Origin: an uncultured Spirochaetales bacterium
GTDB taxonomy: Bacteria > Spirochaetota > Spirochaetia > Sphaerochaetales > Sphaerochaetaceae
Reading direction: 5' to 3'
NCBI GenBank assembly: GCA_949285145.1
Contig: CASDXQ010000051.1
Span: 1-45,938 of the forward strand
DNA: 45,938 nt
Shown: positions 8,176-16,768 of the stretch, piece by piece
How the letters are laid out: the number at the start of each line of letters is the position of its first letter
Numbering within the stretch: position 1 is the stretch's first letter
Position numbers and translations under genes: made by a program
The notes under the pieces: generated by a model
What the model saw: the letters and a program-made list of their open reading frames with translations, nothing else
What the model was told of the DNA's origin: nothing
The model's database searches: none

Positions 8176-8198
8176 TGTAAAATAATGTTATATTTACA
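8176..8198. promoter_or_regulatory. Inverted repeat after the lacI-type gene
   Basis: TGTAAA (8176-8181) and TTTACA (8193-8198) form a perfect 6-bp dyad with an 11-nt spacer, just after the regulator's stop codon. It could be a second operator for the sugar locus. No T-run follows, so it does not look like a terminator. Confidence 0.3.
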
Positions 8199-8279
8199 TA
8201 AAAATTATCAGATTATTTATATAAATTAAAGTAAATTTTCTTTGAAATTCAGGTAAACCTTGATTATTTCAGATTTTTC

Positions 8280-8309
8280 TTGACATCTGGAATTTTCAGC
8301 CTCTAGAGT
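8280..8309 (+). promoter_or_regulatory. Promoter of the sugar ABC transporter / GH65 operon
   Basis: TTGACA at 8280-8285 is a full consensus -35. TAGAGT at 8304-8309 is a fair -10 with an 18-nt spacer. Transcription would start near 8316, inside the proposed operator, and give a short leader with the AAAAAGGAG ribosome site at 8332-8340. Confidence 0.6.
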
Positions 8310-8335
8310 TTTGTTAAACGATTTATAAAACAAAA
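8309..8335. promoter_or_regulatory. Candidate LacI-type operator
   Basis: The core TGTTAAACGATTTATA (8312-8327) resembles LacI/GalR operators, with half-sites around a central CG. Outer arms TTTTGTT (8309-8315) and AACAAAA (8329-8335) are a perfect 7-bp inverted repeat. The site covers the expected transcription start, the usual place for a repressor, and the regulator gene lies directly upstream. Confidence 0.5.
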
Positions 8336-8348
8336 AGGAGACAAATCT

Positions 8349-9566
8349 ATGAGGAAATTCGTCGTTTTATTAATGTGTCTTATCCTTCCTTTCTCTCTCT
8401 TCGCACAAGGGGTCGCCGAGTCCGGCGCTGCCGATGCTGAGGGGAAAGTCATTATCTTCCAGTCAAAAGTAGAGATTACGGAGGCTCTGGAGAGGGCTGC
8501 TGAGGATTTCACAGCTGAGACAGGCATTGAAGTCGAGATCTGGGAAACAACAGGAGATGATTACCGTGCACAGCTTTCTCTCCGTCTGGCAGGAGATGAA
8601 GTTCCGACAATCTTCACCGTTGCGGCAGGTTCGGAAGCAGAGATGTTCGCTCCTTACATCGCACCTATAGAGGACAGCGAAGTTAATCAGTATATCTCTT
8701 CCTCTCTCGCCCTCATGGTTAACGGAAAGAGTTCCGGTGTCCCGTACAGCGTTGAAGGCTACGGTCTTGTCATAAATACGGACATGGTCAGCGAAGCCGA
8801 TCTTGAGAATGATGAGACCTTCCTGGCAGCACTTGACCGTCTTGCTTCAGAGGGTGTCAATCCATTCGGACTCAGCCAGGAGTCATACTTCCTTATCGGA
8901 CATCTTCTCAATGCTCCGTTTGCGATAATGGATGATCCTGAAGGATTCCTTGCGGACTTTGAAGCCTGTAACGTACATCTTGCCGATCAGGAAGAGTTCC
9001 AGGCTTTCGCAGTTCTCATGGACAAGATCAAGGAAGTGGCAGTCAATCCGCTTGAAGTCAACTACGACAGGGAATGCGGAGATTTCGCAACAGGAAAAAC
9101 CGCAATGATCCACCAGGGCAACTGGTGCTACAGCATGTTCTCTTCTTATGACAGCGATGTTGATATGGCCCTTGTGGGAGTACCTCTGCTCGGCAATGAC
9201 AGGCTTTCCGTTTCCGTTCCTTATTACTGGGTTGTCAACTCACAGGTATCGGAAGCGGACAGACAGGCAAGCATCCGTTTCCTTGACTGGCTGCATACCT
9301 CACAGACCGGTATGGATTATATTCTCAATGAGTTCCTCTTCGTTCCGGCCGTGTCCAATATCGCGACAGACAGCCTTGATCCGCTCAGCGCCGATGTGGC
9401 TGAGGCGGCAGGCAGCGGCGAGACTCTCATATGGACAACAAACCTCTGGCCGATGAACATTGTCGACACGGACTTTGCTCCGCTTGCACAGGAATTCTTC
9501 ACAACTGATATGACAGGTGCCGAATTCGTCGAGAGAATCGAGGATGCATATCTTGCACGTCTTTGA
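8349..9566 (+). CDS. ABC transporter sugar-binding protein (family 1)
   Basis: The 405-residue protein begins with a signal peptide, MRKFVVLLMCLILPFSLFA, likely cut before QGVAESG. No lipobox Cys is seen, so it may be soluble in the periplasm or held by its uncleaved signal. The mature part is a family 1 extracellular solute-binding protein: KVIIFQSKVEITEALERAAE and FTAETGIEVEIWET at the N-lobe, FGLSQES, GKTAMIHQGNWCYSMF and VGVPLLGND in the middle, and a C-terminal helix. It should bind a mono- or disaccharide and hand it to the two permeases that follow. It is the first gene of an operon with permeases and a GH65 phosphorylase, so an alpha-glucosyl disaccharide is the best guess for its ligand. 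A strong AAAAAGGAG site supports the start. Confidence 0.9.
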   Translation: MRKFVVLLMCLILPFSLFAQGVAESGAADAEGKVIIFQSKVEITEALERAAEDFTAETGIEVEIWETTGDDYRAQLSLRLAGDEVPTIFTVAAGSEAEMFAPYIAPIEDSEVNQYISSSLALMVNGKSSGVPYSVEGYGLVINTDMVSEADLENDETFLAALDRLASEGVNPFGLSQESYFLIGHLLNAPFAIMDDPEGFLADFEACNVHLADQEEFQAFAVLMDKIKEVAVNPLEVNYDRECGDFATGKTAMIHQGNWCYSMFSSYDSDVDMALVGVPLLGNDRLSVSVPYYWVVNSQVSEADRQASIRFLDWLHTSQTGMDYILNEFLFVPAVSNIATDSLDPLSADVAEAAGSGETLIWTTNLWPMNIVDTDFAPLAQEFFTTDMTGAEFVERIEDAYLARL

Positions 9567-9580
9567 CAGATGATATCTTT

Positions 9581-9606
9581 CAGGGTCTGCCTCCCGGCAG
9601 GCCCTG
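9581..9606 (+). other. Intercistronic hairpin between binding protein and permease genes
   Basis: Arms 9581-9591 and 9596-9606 form an 11-bp stem (one T-G pair) with a 4-nt loop. No T-run follows, so full termination is unlikely. Such hairpins after binding-protein genes typically protect the upstream mRNA and lower permease expression. That role is inferred here. Confidence 0.6.
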
Positions 9607-9626
9607 CCTTGAAAAGGAGGAGAAGT

Positions 9627-10455
9627 ATGGTAACCAACAGAAAGAATGAAAGACTTATCTATCTTGTATTCACTCTGCCTGCGACCTTTGCATTCTTTCT
9701 GGTGGTCATCGTGCCTTTCGTGATAGGAATCGGCTATTCTTTCGTGGACTGGGACGGCATCGCGCTCAATCCGATGACCAAGTGCAGTGCATACACTCGC
9801 TTTTACTCTCATGGCAGTTGTCACGATCAATGTGACCGGTCTGGCGCTTGCGCTTCTGGTCACTGCAAAGCTTAAGGGAAGCAATGTGGCAAGAACGATG
9901 TTCTTCATGCCGAATCTTATCGGAGGTCTTATACTTGGCTACATCTGGAAGTTCATCCTTTCCGATACTTTCCGCTCAATCGGGGAGATTACAGGATGGA
10001 CAGGAATCTTCTTCAACTGGCTGCTTGATCCTCATTTTGCGCTTTTCTCCCTTGTTGTTGTCATGACCTGGCAGATGGCAGGTTATGTCATGATAATCTA
10101 CATAACCGGGCTGCAGAGCGTCCCTGATGATCTGATCGAAGCCGCGAAGATAGACGGAGCAGGTGCCTTCACCCGTTTTTTCAGGATAACGTTTCCTCTC
10201 ATCATGCCTGCAGTGACAGTATGCGTTTTTTATACCCTGTCTAACTGCTTCAAGATTTACGATATAAACCTGGCTCTGACAGGAGGCGGTCCTGCCAATG
10301 CGACGGAGCTTTTCGCGATGAATATCTACAATGAGATCTTCAGTTACAACAGATACGGTTATGGACAGGCAAAGGCAATCATATTCTTCTTCCTTGTTGC
10401 CATTGTCACTCTCACACAGGTTGCTATTACGAAGAGAAAGGAGGTGCAGTTATGA
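9627..10455 (+). pseudogene. Sugar ABC permease, MalF/UgpA type, internally deleted and frameshifted
   Basis: The ATG at 9627 follows an AAAGGAGGAG site. The first frame gives the usual N-terminus, LIYLVFTLPATFAFFLVVIV and GYSFVDWDGIALNP, with one membrane segment. It then leaves frame near 9771-9786. The second frame carries on from about 9784 with [20 protein letters not shown], further membrane helices and the EAA loop that contacts the ATPase ([17 protein letters not shown]), and ends at 10455. Comparing with the family, about 20 residues are missing between the first helix and the second, and the lost length must be 2 modulo 3. If real, the importer is dead. If it is a sequence error, this is a normal inner-membrane permease of about 295 residues. 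It overlaps the next gene by 4 bp (ATGA). Confidence 0.8.
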
Positions 10456-11297
10456 AAGCCGGAAGAAAAGTTCTTTCCACAGCTGCGTCCGCTCTGATGA
10501 TACTTCTTGGCCTGTGTTTTCTCATTCCCCTTTACATCATGGTCATCAACAGTTTCAAGAACAGGGCGGAGCTTTATATGAGTCCTGTCGCATTCCCATC
10601 TGTGCTGAGGATAGAGAACTATGCCGAGGCGATAGAGAGAATGAACTTCCTGACAAGCTTCATGAATTCGCTCCTTGTCACTGTTGTCTCCGTTTTCTTC
10701 ATCGTAATTTTCTCTTCCATGTGTGCATGGATGCTTGCACGCACCGATGACAGGAAAAGCCGGTTCCTTTATTTTGCCTTCGTGGCGACAATGCTCATTC
10801 CTTTCCACACTCTCATGATGCCTCTTGTGCAGATGATGAAGTGGTCAAGGGAATACCTTGGCATTCCTGTTCTCAATACCCGTTACGGCATTGTCTTCAT
10901 GTATATCGGTTTCGGCATGTCTCTTGCGGTCTTCCTTTTTCACGGTTTTGTGAAGAGCATTCCCGTTTCACTTGAGGAGGCGGCCACGCTTGACGGATGC
11001 AGCCGGTTTGGCGTGTTTTTCCGCATTTCATTTCCGATAATGAAACCAACGGTAATGACTGTGATCATTCTTGACATCATCTGGATATGGAATGATTATC
11101 TGCTTCCATCCCTTGTGCTCAACGGAAAGGATCTGAGGACGATTCCTCTTTCCACAAGCAGTTTCTTCGGGGTTTTCACAATACAGTGGAATGAGGCCAT
11201 GGCCGGCCTCACGCTGACGATCATCCCCGTTGTCATTTTCTATTTCTGTGCCCAGAAATACATCATAAAGGGCGTTGTAGCCGGAGCAGTGAAATGA
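10452..11297 (+). CDS. Sugar ABC permease, MalG/UgpE type
   Basis: The 281-residue protein is a carbohydrate ABC transporter permease of the MalG group. It starts at the ATG at 10452, inside the stop region of the previous permease, with AAAGGAGGTG upstream. It has six predicted membrane segments (for example [19 protein letters not shown] near the N-terminus and [18 protein letters not shown] near the C-terminus), the NSFKNRAEL turn and an EAA loop, [18 protein letters not shown], followed by FPIMKPT. It ends in the GVVAGAVK tail typical of the family. It pairs with the upstream MalF-type permease in the inner membrane. No ATPase gene is in the cluster, so a shared MsmX/MalK-type ATPase encoded elsewhere is probably used. 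Its stop overlaps the GH65 start by 4 bp, which indicates coupled translation. Confidence 0.9.
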   Translation: MKAGRKVLSTAASALMILLGLCFLIPLYIMVINSFKNRAELYMSPVAFPSVLRIENYAEAIERMNFLTSFMNSLLVTVVSVFFIVIFSSMCAWMLARTDDRKSRFLYFAFVATMLIPFHTLMMPLVQMMKWSREYLGIPVLNTRYGIVFMYIGFGMSLAVFLFHGFVKSIPVSLEEAATLDGCSRFGVFFRISFPIMKPTVMTVIILDIIWIWNDYLLPSLVLNGKDLRTIPLSTSSFFGVFTIQWNEAMAGLTLTIIPVVIFYFCAQKYIIKGVVAGAVK

Positions 11298-13516
11298 GAA
11301 ACAGAAAAATAGTGAGAAAATATGATCACGTGAACAGACACGATCTCGAACAGGGTGAGTCTGTTTTCCATACTGCAAACGGATATATAGGGATCAGAGG
11401 GGCTTTTGAGGAGGGATATTGCTGTGATGTGAGGTCAGTCAGGGGCTGTTACATAAACGGAGTGTATGACATAACTTCAATGAGTCAGGCGGAACCGCTT
11501 TACGGACTTGTCGACAGAAAACAGACAATAGTCAATCTTGCAGAGGTGCAGGATATAAGGATATGGGCGGATGGAGAACTTGTGACAGTGCGCGGTGCGT
11601 ATGAACGGAGTGCGGATCTTGATTGCGGCACTGTATCCAGAGCTTTCACCTTTTTTCTCAAGGACGGGAGTTCTGTTTCTCTTGTCTATGAAAGATTCTG
11701 CTCATTTGTCCTTCCAGGTATTTTCGCCTTACGCTGCCGGGTCACAGGCAGCAGCCGTCATGATTTCACAGTCGTGACCAGACATCACAGCAAGGTCTCC
11801 AATTTTCATGATTCATCCGACCCCCGTCTTGCTTCTGAAGCCGGAGATTTCCTTTCCATCGTGGAGACAGTTATAAAGACTGGCTCCATTTCTCTTGTGA
11901 AAGTGAGGACAAACACATCCGGCATTGAAGTCTCAAGTGCCGTGCATGACAGTATATCTTCTGCTGCCATGAGTCTTTTCGTGAATGATGATGTCGCAGA
12001 GAGAAAATTCAGCATATCAAATGAAAAAGGCTTTACTTTCACACGTCTGGTCTCGTTTGCCGATTCTGTACGCTGCCGCGATACGGATCAGGCCGCACTT
12101 GATGAGCTGCAGAGTGCACTCAGTCTCGCTTACGACGGCCTTGCTGAAAAGCAGAAAAATTATATGTCTGATTTCTGGCACAGAACCGGATTCTTCCTTG
12201 AGGGTGATGACCGGCTTGAGAGCGCCATCAACTACAATCTCTTTTCCCTGCTGCAGTCTGCAGGCCGGGATGGTTTCTGCCATCTTGCGGCAAAGGGCTT
12301 GTCCGGAGAAGGCTATGAAGGTCATTATTTCTGGGATACCGAGATGTATGTCCAGCCGATCTTCTCTCTGATCATGCCCTCTCTTTCGCGCAATCTGCTC
12401 ACTTACCGCTACCGGATGCTGGACAAGGCAAGGGCGAACGCGCGTATTCTCGGACATGAGTCGGGAGCTCTTTATCCCTGGCGTACGATAAACGGAGAAG
12501 AGTGCAGCGGCTACTTTCCGTCCGGTACTGCACAGTATCATATCAACGGGGCTGTGGCACATGCCGTGATCGAATACTATGAGATGAGCGGTGATGAGGA
12601 CTTCATGATCAGCATGGGCCTTGAAGTGCTTTATGAAATCTGCCTGCTCTGGCTCGATACCGGAGTGTATACACCACGGGGTTTCGAGATCCACGATGTG
12701 ACGGGACCTGATGAATACACCTGCATAGTGAACAATAACTTCTATACAAACTGCTGTGCCAGATATGATTTCGAGAAAACCGCAGCTTTGATGAAAGACT
12801 TCACTGGCAGGGGGAAACACCTGCCCTTCAATTACAGTGATGAGATGCTGGATGAGTTTGCAAAAGCAGCCGGACAGATATATCTTCCTCATGACGAAGA
12901 GAAGGATGTCGATGCCCAGGATGATTCTTTTCTGTACAAGAAAAGGCTGGATCTTTCAGGTGTTCCGCATGACAAGAGGCCGATGCTGCTGCATTACCAT
13001 CCTCTTTACCTGTACCGCCGGCAGGTATGCAAGCAGGCCGATACTGTTCTTGCTCATCTCCTGTATCCGCAATATACGACAAGGAAAAGGATGCTGAATT
13101 CAATACGTTATTACGAGAGTGTCACAACTCATGATTCGTCGCTCTCGAAGTGCATATTCGCCCTTCAGTCTTTTGCTCTCGGGCTTGTCGATGAAGGCCT
13201 TTCTTATTTCGGATCCTCAAGCGAGATTGATCTTGAAGACAGTCACGGCAATACGAGAGACGGAATACACACGGCGAATATGGGTGGAAGCTACCTGACA
13301 ATATTCAAGGGGCTGGGCGGTTTCTGCATACAGGATGGACTTCCTTCATTTGCCCCGATACTGCCTGAGCAGTGGAAGGCGTATGGTTTCAATGTGAATT
13401 TCCGCGGAAACATCATCACTGTGAGTGTAAATGAGAAGGGTGCATCATTTACATCCGAAAAACCTTGTGAGATTCTGGTTCATGGTAAAAAATGCACTGC
13501 TGGTCCTGTTGCCTGA
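11294..13516 (+). CDS. GH65 disaccharide phosphorylase (maltose/kojibiose/nigerose type)
   Basis: The 740-residue protein has the GH65 layout: an N-terminal beta-sandwich (GYIGIRGAFEEGY), a linker, a long (alpha/alpha)6 barrel and a short C-terminal beta domain. The barrel has GYEGHYFWDTEMYVQPI, YPWRTINGEECSGYFPSG, and the catalytic segment VTGPDEYTCIVNNNFYTN with Glu474 as the expected general acid. The phosphate-binding motifs HDSSLSKC and GIHTANMGG follow. GH65 inverting phosphorylases split an alpha-glucosyl disaccharide with phosphate to give beta-glucose-1-phosphate and a free sugar. The linkage specificity (maltose, kojibiose, nigerose or trehalose) cannot be fixed by eye. No beta-phosphoglucomutase gene, a common partner, is in the cluster. 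The first codon overlaps the permease stop, and the gene ends the operon at a strong hairpin. Confidence 0.9.
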   Translation: MRNRKIVRKYDHVNRHDLEQGESVFHTANGYIGIRGAFEEGYCCDVRSVRGCYINGVYDITSMSQAEPLYGLVDRKQTIVNLAEVQDIRIWADGELVTVRGAYERSADLDCGTVSRAFTFFLKDGSSVSLVYERFCSFVLPGIFALRCRVTGSSRHDFTVVTRHHSKVSNFHDSSDPRLASEAGDFLSIVETVIKTGSISLVKVRTNTSGIEVSSAVHDSISSAAMSLFVNDDVAERKFSISNEKGFTFTRLVSFADSVRCRDTDQAALDELQSALSLAYDGLAEKQKNYMSDFWHRTGFFLEGDDRLESAINYNLFSLLQSAGRDGFCHLAAKGLSGEGYEGHYFWDTEMYVQPIFSLIMPSLSRNLLTYRYRMLDKARANARILGHESGALYPWRTINGEECSGYFPSGTAQYHINGAVAHAVIEYYEMSGDEDFMISMGLEVLYEICLLWLDTGVYTPRGFEIHDVTGPDEYTCIVNNNFYTNCCARYDFEKTAALMKDFTGRGKHLPFNYSDEMLDEFAKAAGQIYLPHDEEKDVDAQDDSFLYKKRLDLSGVPHDKRPMLLHYHPLYLYRRQVCKQADTVLAHLLYPQYTTRKRMLNSIRYYESVTTHDSSLSKCIFALQSFALGLVDEGLSYFGSSSEIDLEDSHGNTRDGIHTANMGGSYLTIFKGLGGFCIQDGLPSFAPILPEQWKAYGFNVNFRGNIITVSVNEKGASFTSEKPCEILVHGKKCTAGPVA

Positions 13517-13521
13517 AAGTC

Positions 13522-13562
13522 TCCGGCATGCAATCACGGCATGCCGGATCTGATCATTTTTT
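13522..13562. terminator. Terminator between convergent GH65 and DUF4954 genes
   Basis: Arms 13522-13531 and 13539-13548 are a perfect 10-bp stem with a 7-nt loop. On the plus strand a T-run follows at about 13557-13562. The structure sits between the two stop codons and may serve both strands. Confidence 0.65.
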
Positions 13563-15650
13563 CCAAACTCCGTCATAGTGCGGCAGCGTGAATTTGACTG
13601 AAGTTATTTTGCCGCCGAGCACGGCTTCCCTTTCTTCCCTGTTGCGGTATGTGACCCAGCGGAATTCATTTTCGTAATCCTTCTGTTTCGTATGAACGGC
13701 TTCCTTTTTTATCCATACATTCAGATCGGTACATTTTTCATCCCATATGGGCAGCATGTCATTTATGCTTTTCATCTCATCCTCTGCAAGATATTCAAGC
13801 ACTGCTATTGCATGACGCAGCCTGTCTTCTTCATATATTTCTGCCAGATGTCTGTATTCAGCATGCACTTCATCCCATGAGTTTATTCTCCCGTCCTCAA
13901 TATCTGAAAGAAGCTTTTCAAGACGTGCTGAGCTTACAAGCTGTCCCCCGATATTCTCAAACGGTTCAATTTCACTGCTGTGGAATTTTGCAAGCACATC
14001 CTGCGCTGAAAGATCATGGTCATTTGCCCATTTCGAAACAGTCTTCATTCCATAGAAGAGCAGCATGTCGTGGTAGGCTGCATAAGCCTTGACCGGCTTG
14101 AGAATACGCACGGGGAATGGGGAGTGCTCGATTTTATCTGTGACAACCTCAAAGCGCAGTTTTTCCCCTTTTTTCAGAAGGCTTCTGCCGTACTGCCGGC
14201 AGTATTCGTCGCTGTTCTCTTCTTCAAGAGCGCTTCTGCCTGTCCACAGCTCCATAAGCCTGACGGCTGCAAGGATTTCATTCACCGTATCAGGTGCGAG
14301 AAAATCTGTTTCAACCGATACCGGTTTTTCGATCCTTCTGTCGCGGCTTGAGAATTTCCAGCTGTTTCTCGCAAGAGCATACATGTTGTACATCCACCAG
14401 TATGCCGGCATCACTTCCCGTCTCCCTTTCTGTGCATTGTCCGTTACCATGGAAAAAGGAAGTGGAACGCAGAGTTCAGCGGGGTAATTGCCTTTTGTGA
14501 TGAGACAGAACGATGCAAAGCAGCTGTCATGTTTCAGCGTTGTGGAAAGAGCCGGCCAGAAGCCTCTGCCGGCACATAGCTCGCCGTCGTTGCCCCTTGA
14601 GTTGTGGTTTGAGCCCACAGTCGCGCCTGCCGCCATGTTGCTCTGCCCTTTGACCAGCGATGCGATGAGGAATGAGTTGTTGTGATGTTCTTCATGGAAG
14701 GGGAAGATAAGATTATTCAGGACTTCGCAACAGCTTACAGTGCTGTTATCGCCGAGATAGGAATGAATAAGACGTGCTCCGTATTTCAGATTGCTGTGGC
14801 TTGCCATGACAAAGCGTATGGCCTTGCATCCGTAGAACACTCTGCATCCTCTTCCGATTATTCCGTTTACCAGCTCGATTCCCTCTCCGAGCTGTACAGG
14901 TTCTTCCTCACTAGAGTCAACTGTCAGGTTCTTCAGTTTGTTGCAGCCTTTGACATATGCAGCCGGACCGAAGTTGACGTCCTTTATGATGTGACAGCTT
15001 TTTATCACACAGTGCTGTCCCACGATACCGTAAACACCGCGTCTGAAGGGAACAGTGTTTTCGGTGAATGTCGTCAGCCTTTTCATGAGGGGCTTTCTGT
15101 CCCTGTATTTTGCCCATATGTACGCATCTGCCGTGTTCATGCCGACAAATGGGAGAATCTCGCGTCCCCCGGCTTCGTTCATCACACTGATGCTGACGCG
15201 GAGATCCTCACTTTCTCCTTCCTTGATGACACCGACGCCGAACTTTGCGTGATTCGTTGTCTGCAGTTCTCCGACCCTGTATATTATGGATTCTTTTCCT
15301 ATTATGTAATGACTTATATAGTGACAGTGATGGACAGCGCAGTCTGACAGTATGTCGCTGCTTATAACTGTGGAATCAGTGATGCCGATCGGCATGTAGA
15401 AATCGTGGAAGGCCAGCATCCTGTCTTCAAACGGGCCCAGACGGCACAGTCCGTAAAATGTGTTCCTTTTTACAAGCGAAGGGTCAAACGGATCCTTTAC
15501 GAAGATATCGTCCCAGGATGAGGCTTCGTTGCCGTTAGCCTTCAGTTTGTCTATTTCATCCTCTGTGAGTTTCCTGTACCCGTCCATCGGGACCTGGCGG
15601 AAACGGAAAAGGAATTCATCTTCTTCTTTGTGCAGGAATTCCGTGCTCAC
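13554..15650 (-). CDS. DUF4954 family protein (beta-helix, acyl/nucleotidyl-transferase-like)
   Basis: The 698-residue protein matches DUF4954, known mainly from spirochaetes and Bacteroidetes. N-terminal landmarks are YRKLTEDEIDKLKANG and VKRNTFYGLCRLG. The central part has irregular hexapeptide-like turns of a left-handed beta-helix (ADAYIWAKYRDR, GVYGIVGQHCVIKSCHIIKDV, GIELVNGIIGRGCRVFYGC, HSYLGDNSTVSCCEVLNNL). GATVGSNHNSRGNDGELCAG and ITKGNYPAELCVPLPFS follow, then a helical C-terminal third. Its function is not known. The beta-helix resembles UDP-GlcNAc acyltransferase-type folds. The start is a GTG at 15650 without a clear ribosome site. The frame stays open upstream across the divergent promoter region, so the true start is uncertain. 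It is convergent with the GH65 gene and divergent from a DUF1848 gene. Confidence 0.8.
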   Translation of the reverse strand: MSTEFLHKEEDEFLFRFRQVPMDGYRKLTEDEIDKLKANGNEASSWDDIFVKDPFDPSLVKRNTFYGLCRLGPFEDRMLAFHDFYMPIGITDSTVISSDILSDCAVHHCHYISHYIIGKESIIYRVGELQTTNHAKFGVGVIKEGESEDLRVSISVMNEAGGREILPFVGMNTADAYIWAKYRDRKPLMKRLTTFTENTVPFRRGVYGIVGQHCVIKSCHIIKDVNFGPAAYVKGCNKLKNLTVDSSEEEPVQLGEGIELVNGIIGRGCRVFYGCKAIRFVMASHSNLKYGARLIHSYLGDNSTVSCCEVLNNLIFPFHEEHHNNSFLIASLVKGQSNMAAGATVGSNHNSRGNDGELCAGRGFWPALSTTLKHDSCFASFCLITKGNYPAELCVPLPFSMVTDNAQKGRREVMPAYWWMYNMYALARNSWKFSSRDRRIEKPVSVETDFLAPDTVNEILAAVRLMELWTGRSALEEENSDEYCRQYGRSLLKKGEKLRFEVVTDKIEHSPFPVRILKPVKAYAAYHDMLLFYGMKTVSKWANDHDLSAQDVLAKFHSSEIEPFENIGGQLVSSARLEKLLSDIEDGRINSWDEVHAEYRHLAEIYEEDRLRHAIAVLEYLAEDEMKSINDMLPIWDEKCTDLNVWIKKEAVHTKQKDYENEFRWVTYRNREEREAVLGGKITSVKFTLPHYDGVWKK

Positions 15651-15721
15651 GAATGATGAACCGAATCCTTTCTTATCAACAATGCTTACGCGGTTTAGTG
15701 CAATGAAAGGCTTTTGTGTCT

Positions 15722-15727
15722 TATAAT
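15722..15727 (+). promoter_or_regulatory. Consensus -10 of the DUF1848 gene (leaderless)
   Basis: A perfect TATAAT at 15722-15727 ends 7 nt before the ATG at 15735. No Shine-Dalgarno sequence lies between them. The -35 is weak (TGCAAT at 15699-15704, 17-nt spacer). The mRNA would begin at or next to the start codon. Confidence 0.55.
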
Positions 15728-15734
15728 TTCCACC

Positions 15735-16706
15735 ATGATCATCAATACAGGCGGAAGAACTGATACTGTCCAGTACTACACACCCTGGCTTCTAGAGAGA
15801 TTCAGGCAGGGCTTTGTGTACACGCGAAACCCTCTCTTCCCGTCTAAAATAATAAGGTATGAACTTGATCCGTCTGTTGTGGACTGCGTTGTCTTCTGCT
15901 CAAAGAACTACCGTCCGATCCTGCCGTATCTGAGAGAGATCACAGACAGATTCAATACTTATTTCTTCTATACCATCACTGCATACGGGAAGGATATAGA
16001 ACCGAATGTGCCGCTGGTAGATGAAAGCATCCAAACACTTGCTGCCTTGTCTCTTGCAGTCGGCAGACAAAGGGTCGCATGGCGCTATGATCCGGTTTTG
16101 CTGAGTGGAAAATACACTGTGGAAAGACATCTGGAAACATTCAGGTATATGGCCGGGAAGCTTGCCCCTCATATCGACAGGTGCATTTTCAGTTTCGTGG
16201 AGATGTACAGGAAGCTTGAATACAATTTCCCATCCCTGATTCCTCTTTCTCCGGCTGAGATGGATATGCTTGCCTGCGGGCTTGGAAGAATCACTGCTGA
16301 AAACGGAATTTATATACAGACCTGCGGCACTGATGCCGATTATTCCCGCTACGGGATCCACAGGTCCGGCTGCATGACACTTGAAATCCTGGGCAGAGCG
16401 AACAATGCGGACTTCCGCCATCTCAGGCACAGGGGAATGAGAAAAGGCTGTCACTGCATTGCCTCACGTGACATAGGTGCCTATGATTCATGCCCGAACG
16501 GATGCAGATACTGCTATGCGAACACAGATTTCAGAAAGGCGGAGGAGAATTACAGGAAACATGATCCGTCTTCTCCTCTGCTCATCGGGTGCGTGAGCGA
16601 TGGCGATGAGATAATCCGGGGTGTGCAGAAGTCTTTTCTCAAGGATGACGACGGTGCTGCCTCTGTTCTGAAGATTGTCCGTGAACGAAAACATGAATTT
16701 GAATAA
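15735..16706 (+). CDS. DUF1848 family protein with C-terminal Cys cluster
   Basis: I choose the ATG at 15735, which gives MIINTGGRTDTVQYYTPW, the usual start of DUF1848. An upstream GTG-type start would precede the -10 element. The 323-residue protein has GFVYTRNPLFPSKIIRYELDP, VVFCSKNYRPILPYL, VAWRYDPVLLS, and a C-terminal segment with CHCIASRDIGAYDSCPNGCRYCYAN. The last part holds a CxxxCxxC arrangement like the iron-sulphur motif of radical SAM enzymes, but at the C-terminus, with extra Cys before it (CHC). A TIM-barrel-like fold and an Fe-S cluster are likely. The reaction is not known. It is divergent from DUF4954 and followed by a TetR gene. Family call is strong. Confidence 0.85.
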   Translation: MIINTGGRTDTVQYYTPWLLERFRQGFVYTRNPLFPSKIIRYELDPSVVDCVVFCSKNYRPILPYLREITDRFNTYFFYTITAYGKDIEPNVPLVDESIQTLAALSLAVGRQRVAWRYDPVLLSGKYTVERHLETFRYMAGKLAPHIDRCIFSFVEMYRKLEYNFPSLIPLSPAEMDMLACGLGRITAENGIYIQTCGTDADYSRYGIHRSGCMTLEILGRANNADFRHLRHRGMRKGCHCIASRDIGAYDSCPNGCRYCYANTDFRKAEENYRKHDPSSPLLIGCVSDGDEIIRGVQKSFLKDDDGAASVLKIVRERKHEFE

Positions 16707-16732
16707 TTTTTTTGTTAACACTAAATTAATTC

Positions 16733-16762
16733 TTGTCTTTTTAGACACTCAGGGTGTATTAT
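16733..16762 (+). promoter_or_regulatory. Promoter of the tetR-type gene (leaderless)
   Basis: TTGTCT at 16733-16738 and TATTAT at 16757-16762 are separated by 18 nt. The ATG at 16769 lies 6 nt after the -10, so the mRNA should start at or beside the start codon. No ribosome site is present. Confidence 0.5.
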
Positions 16763-16768
16763 GTCAGC

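Noticed and set aside
12017..12892. Minus-strand open frame of 291 codons opposite the GH65 gene
   Set aside because: No ribosome site or recognisable domain; the plus-strand GH65 protein explains the stretch.
14682..15347. Plus-strand open frame of 221 codons opposite DUF4954
   Set aside because: It is an antisense shadow of a conserved protein and has no family features.
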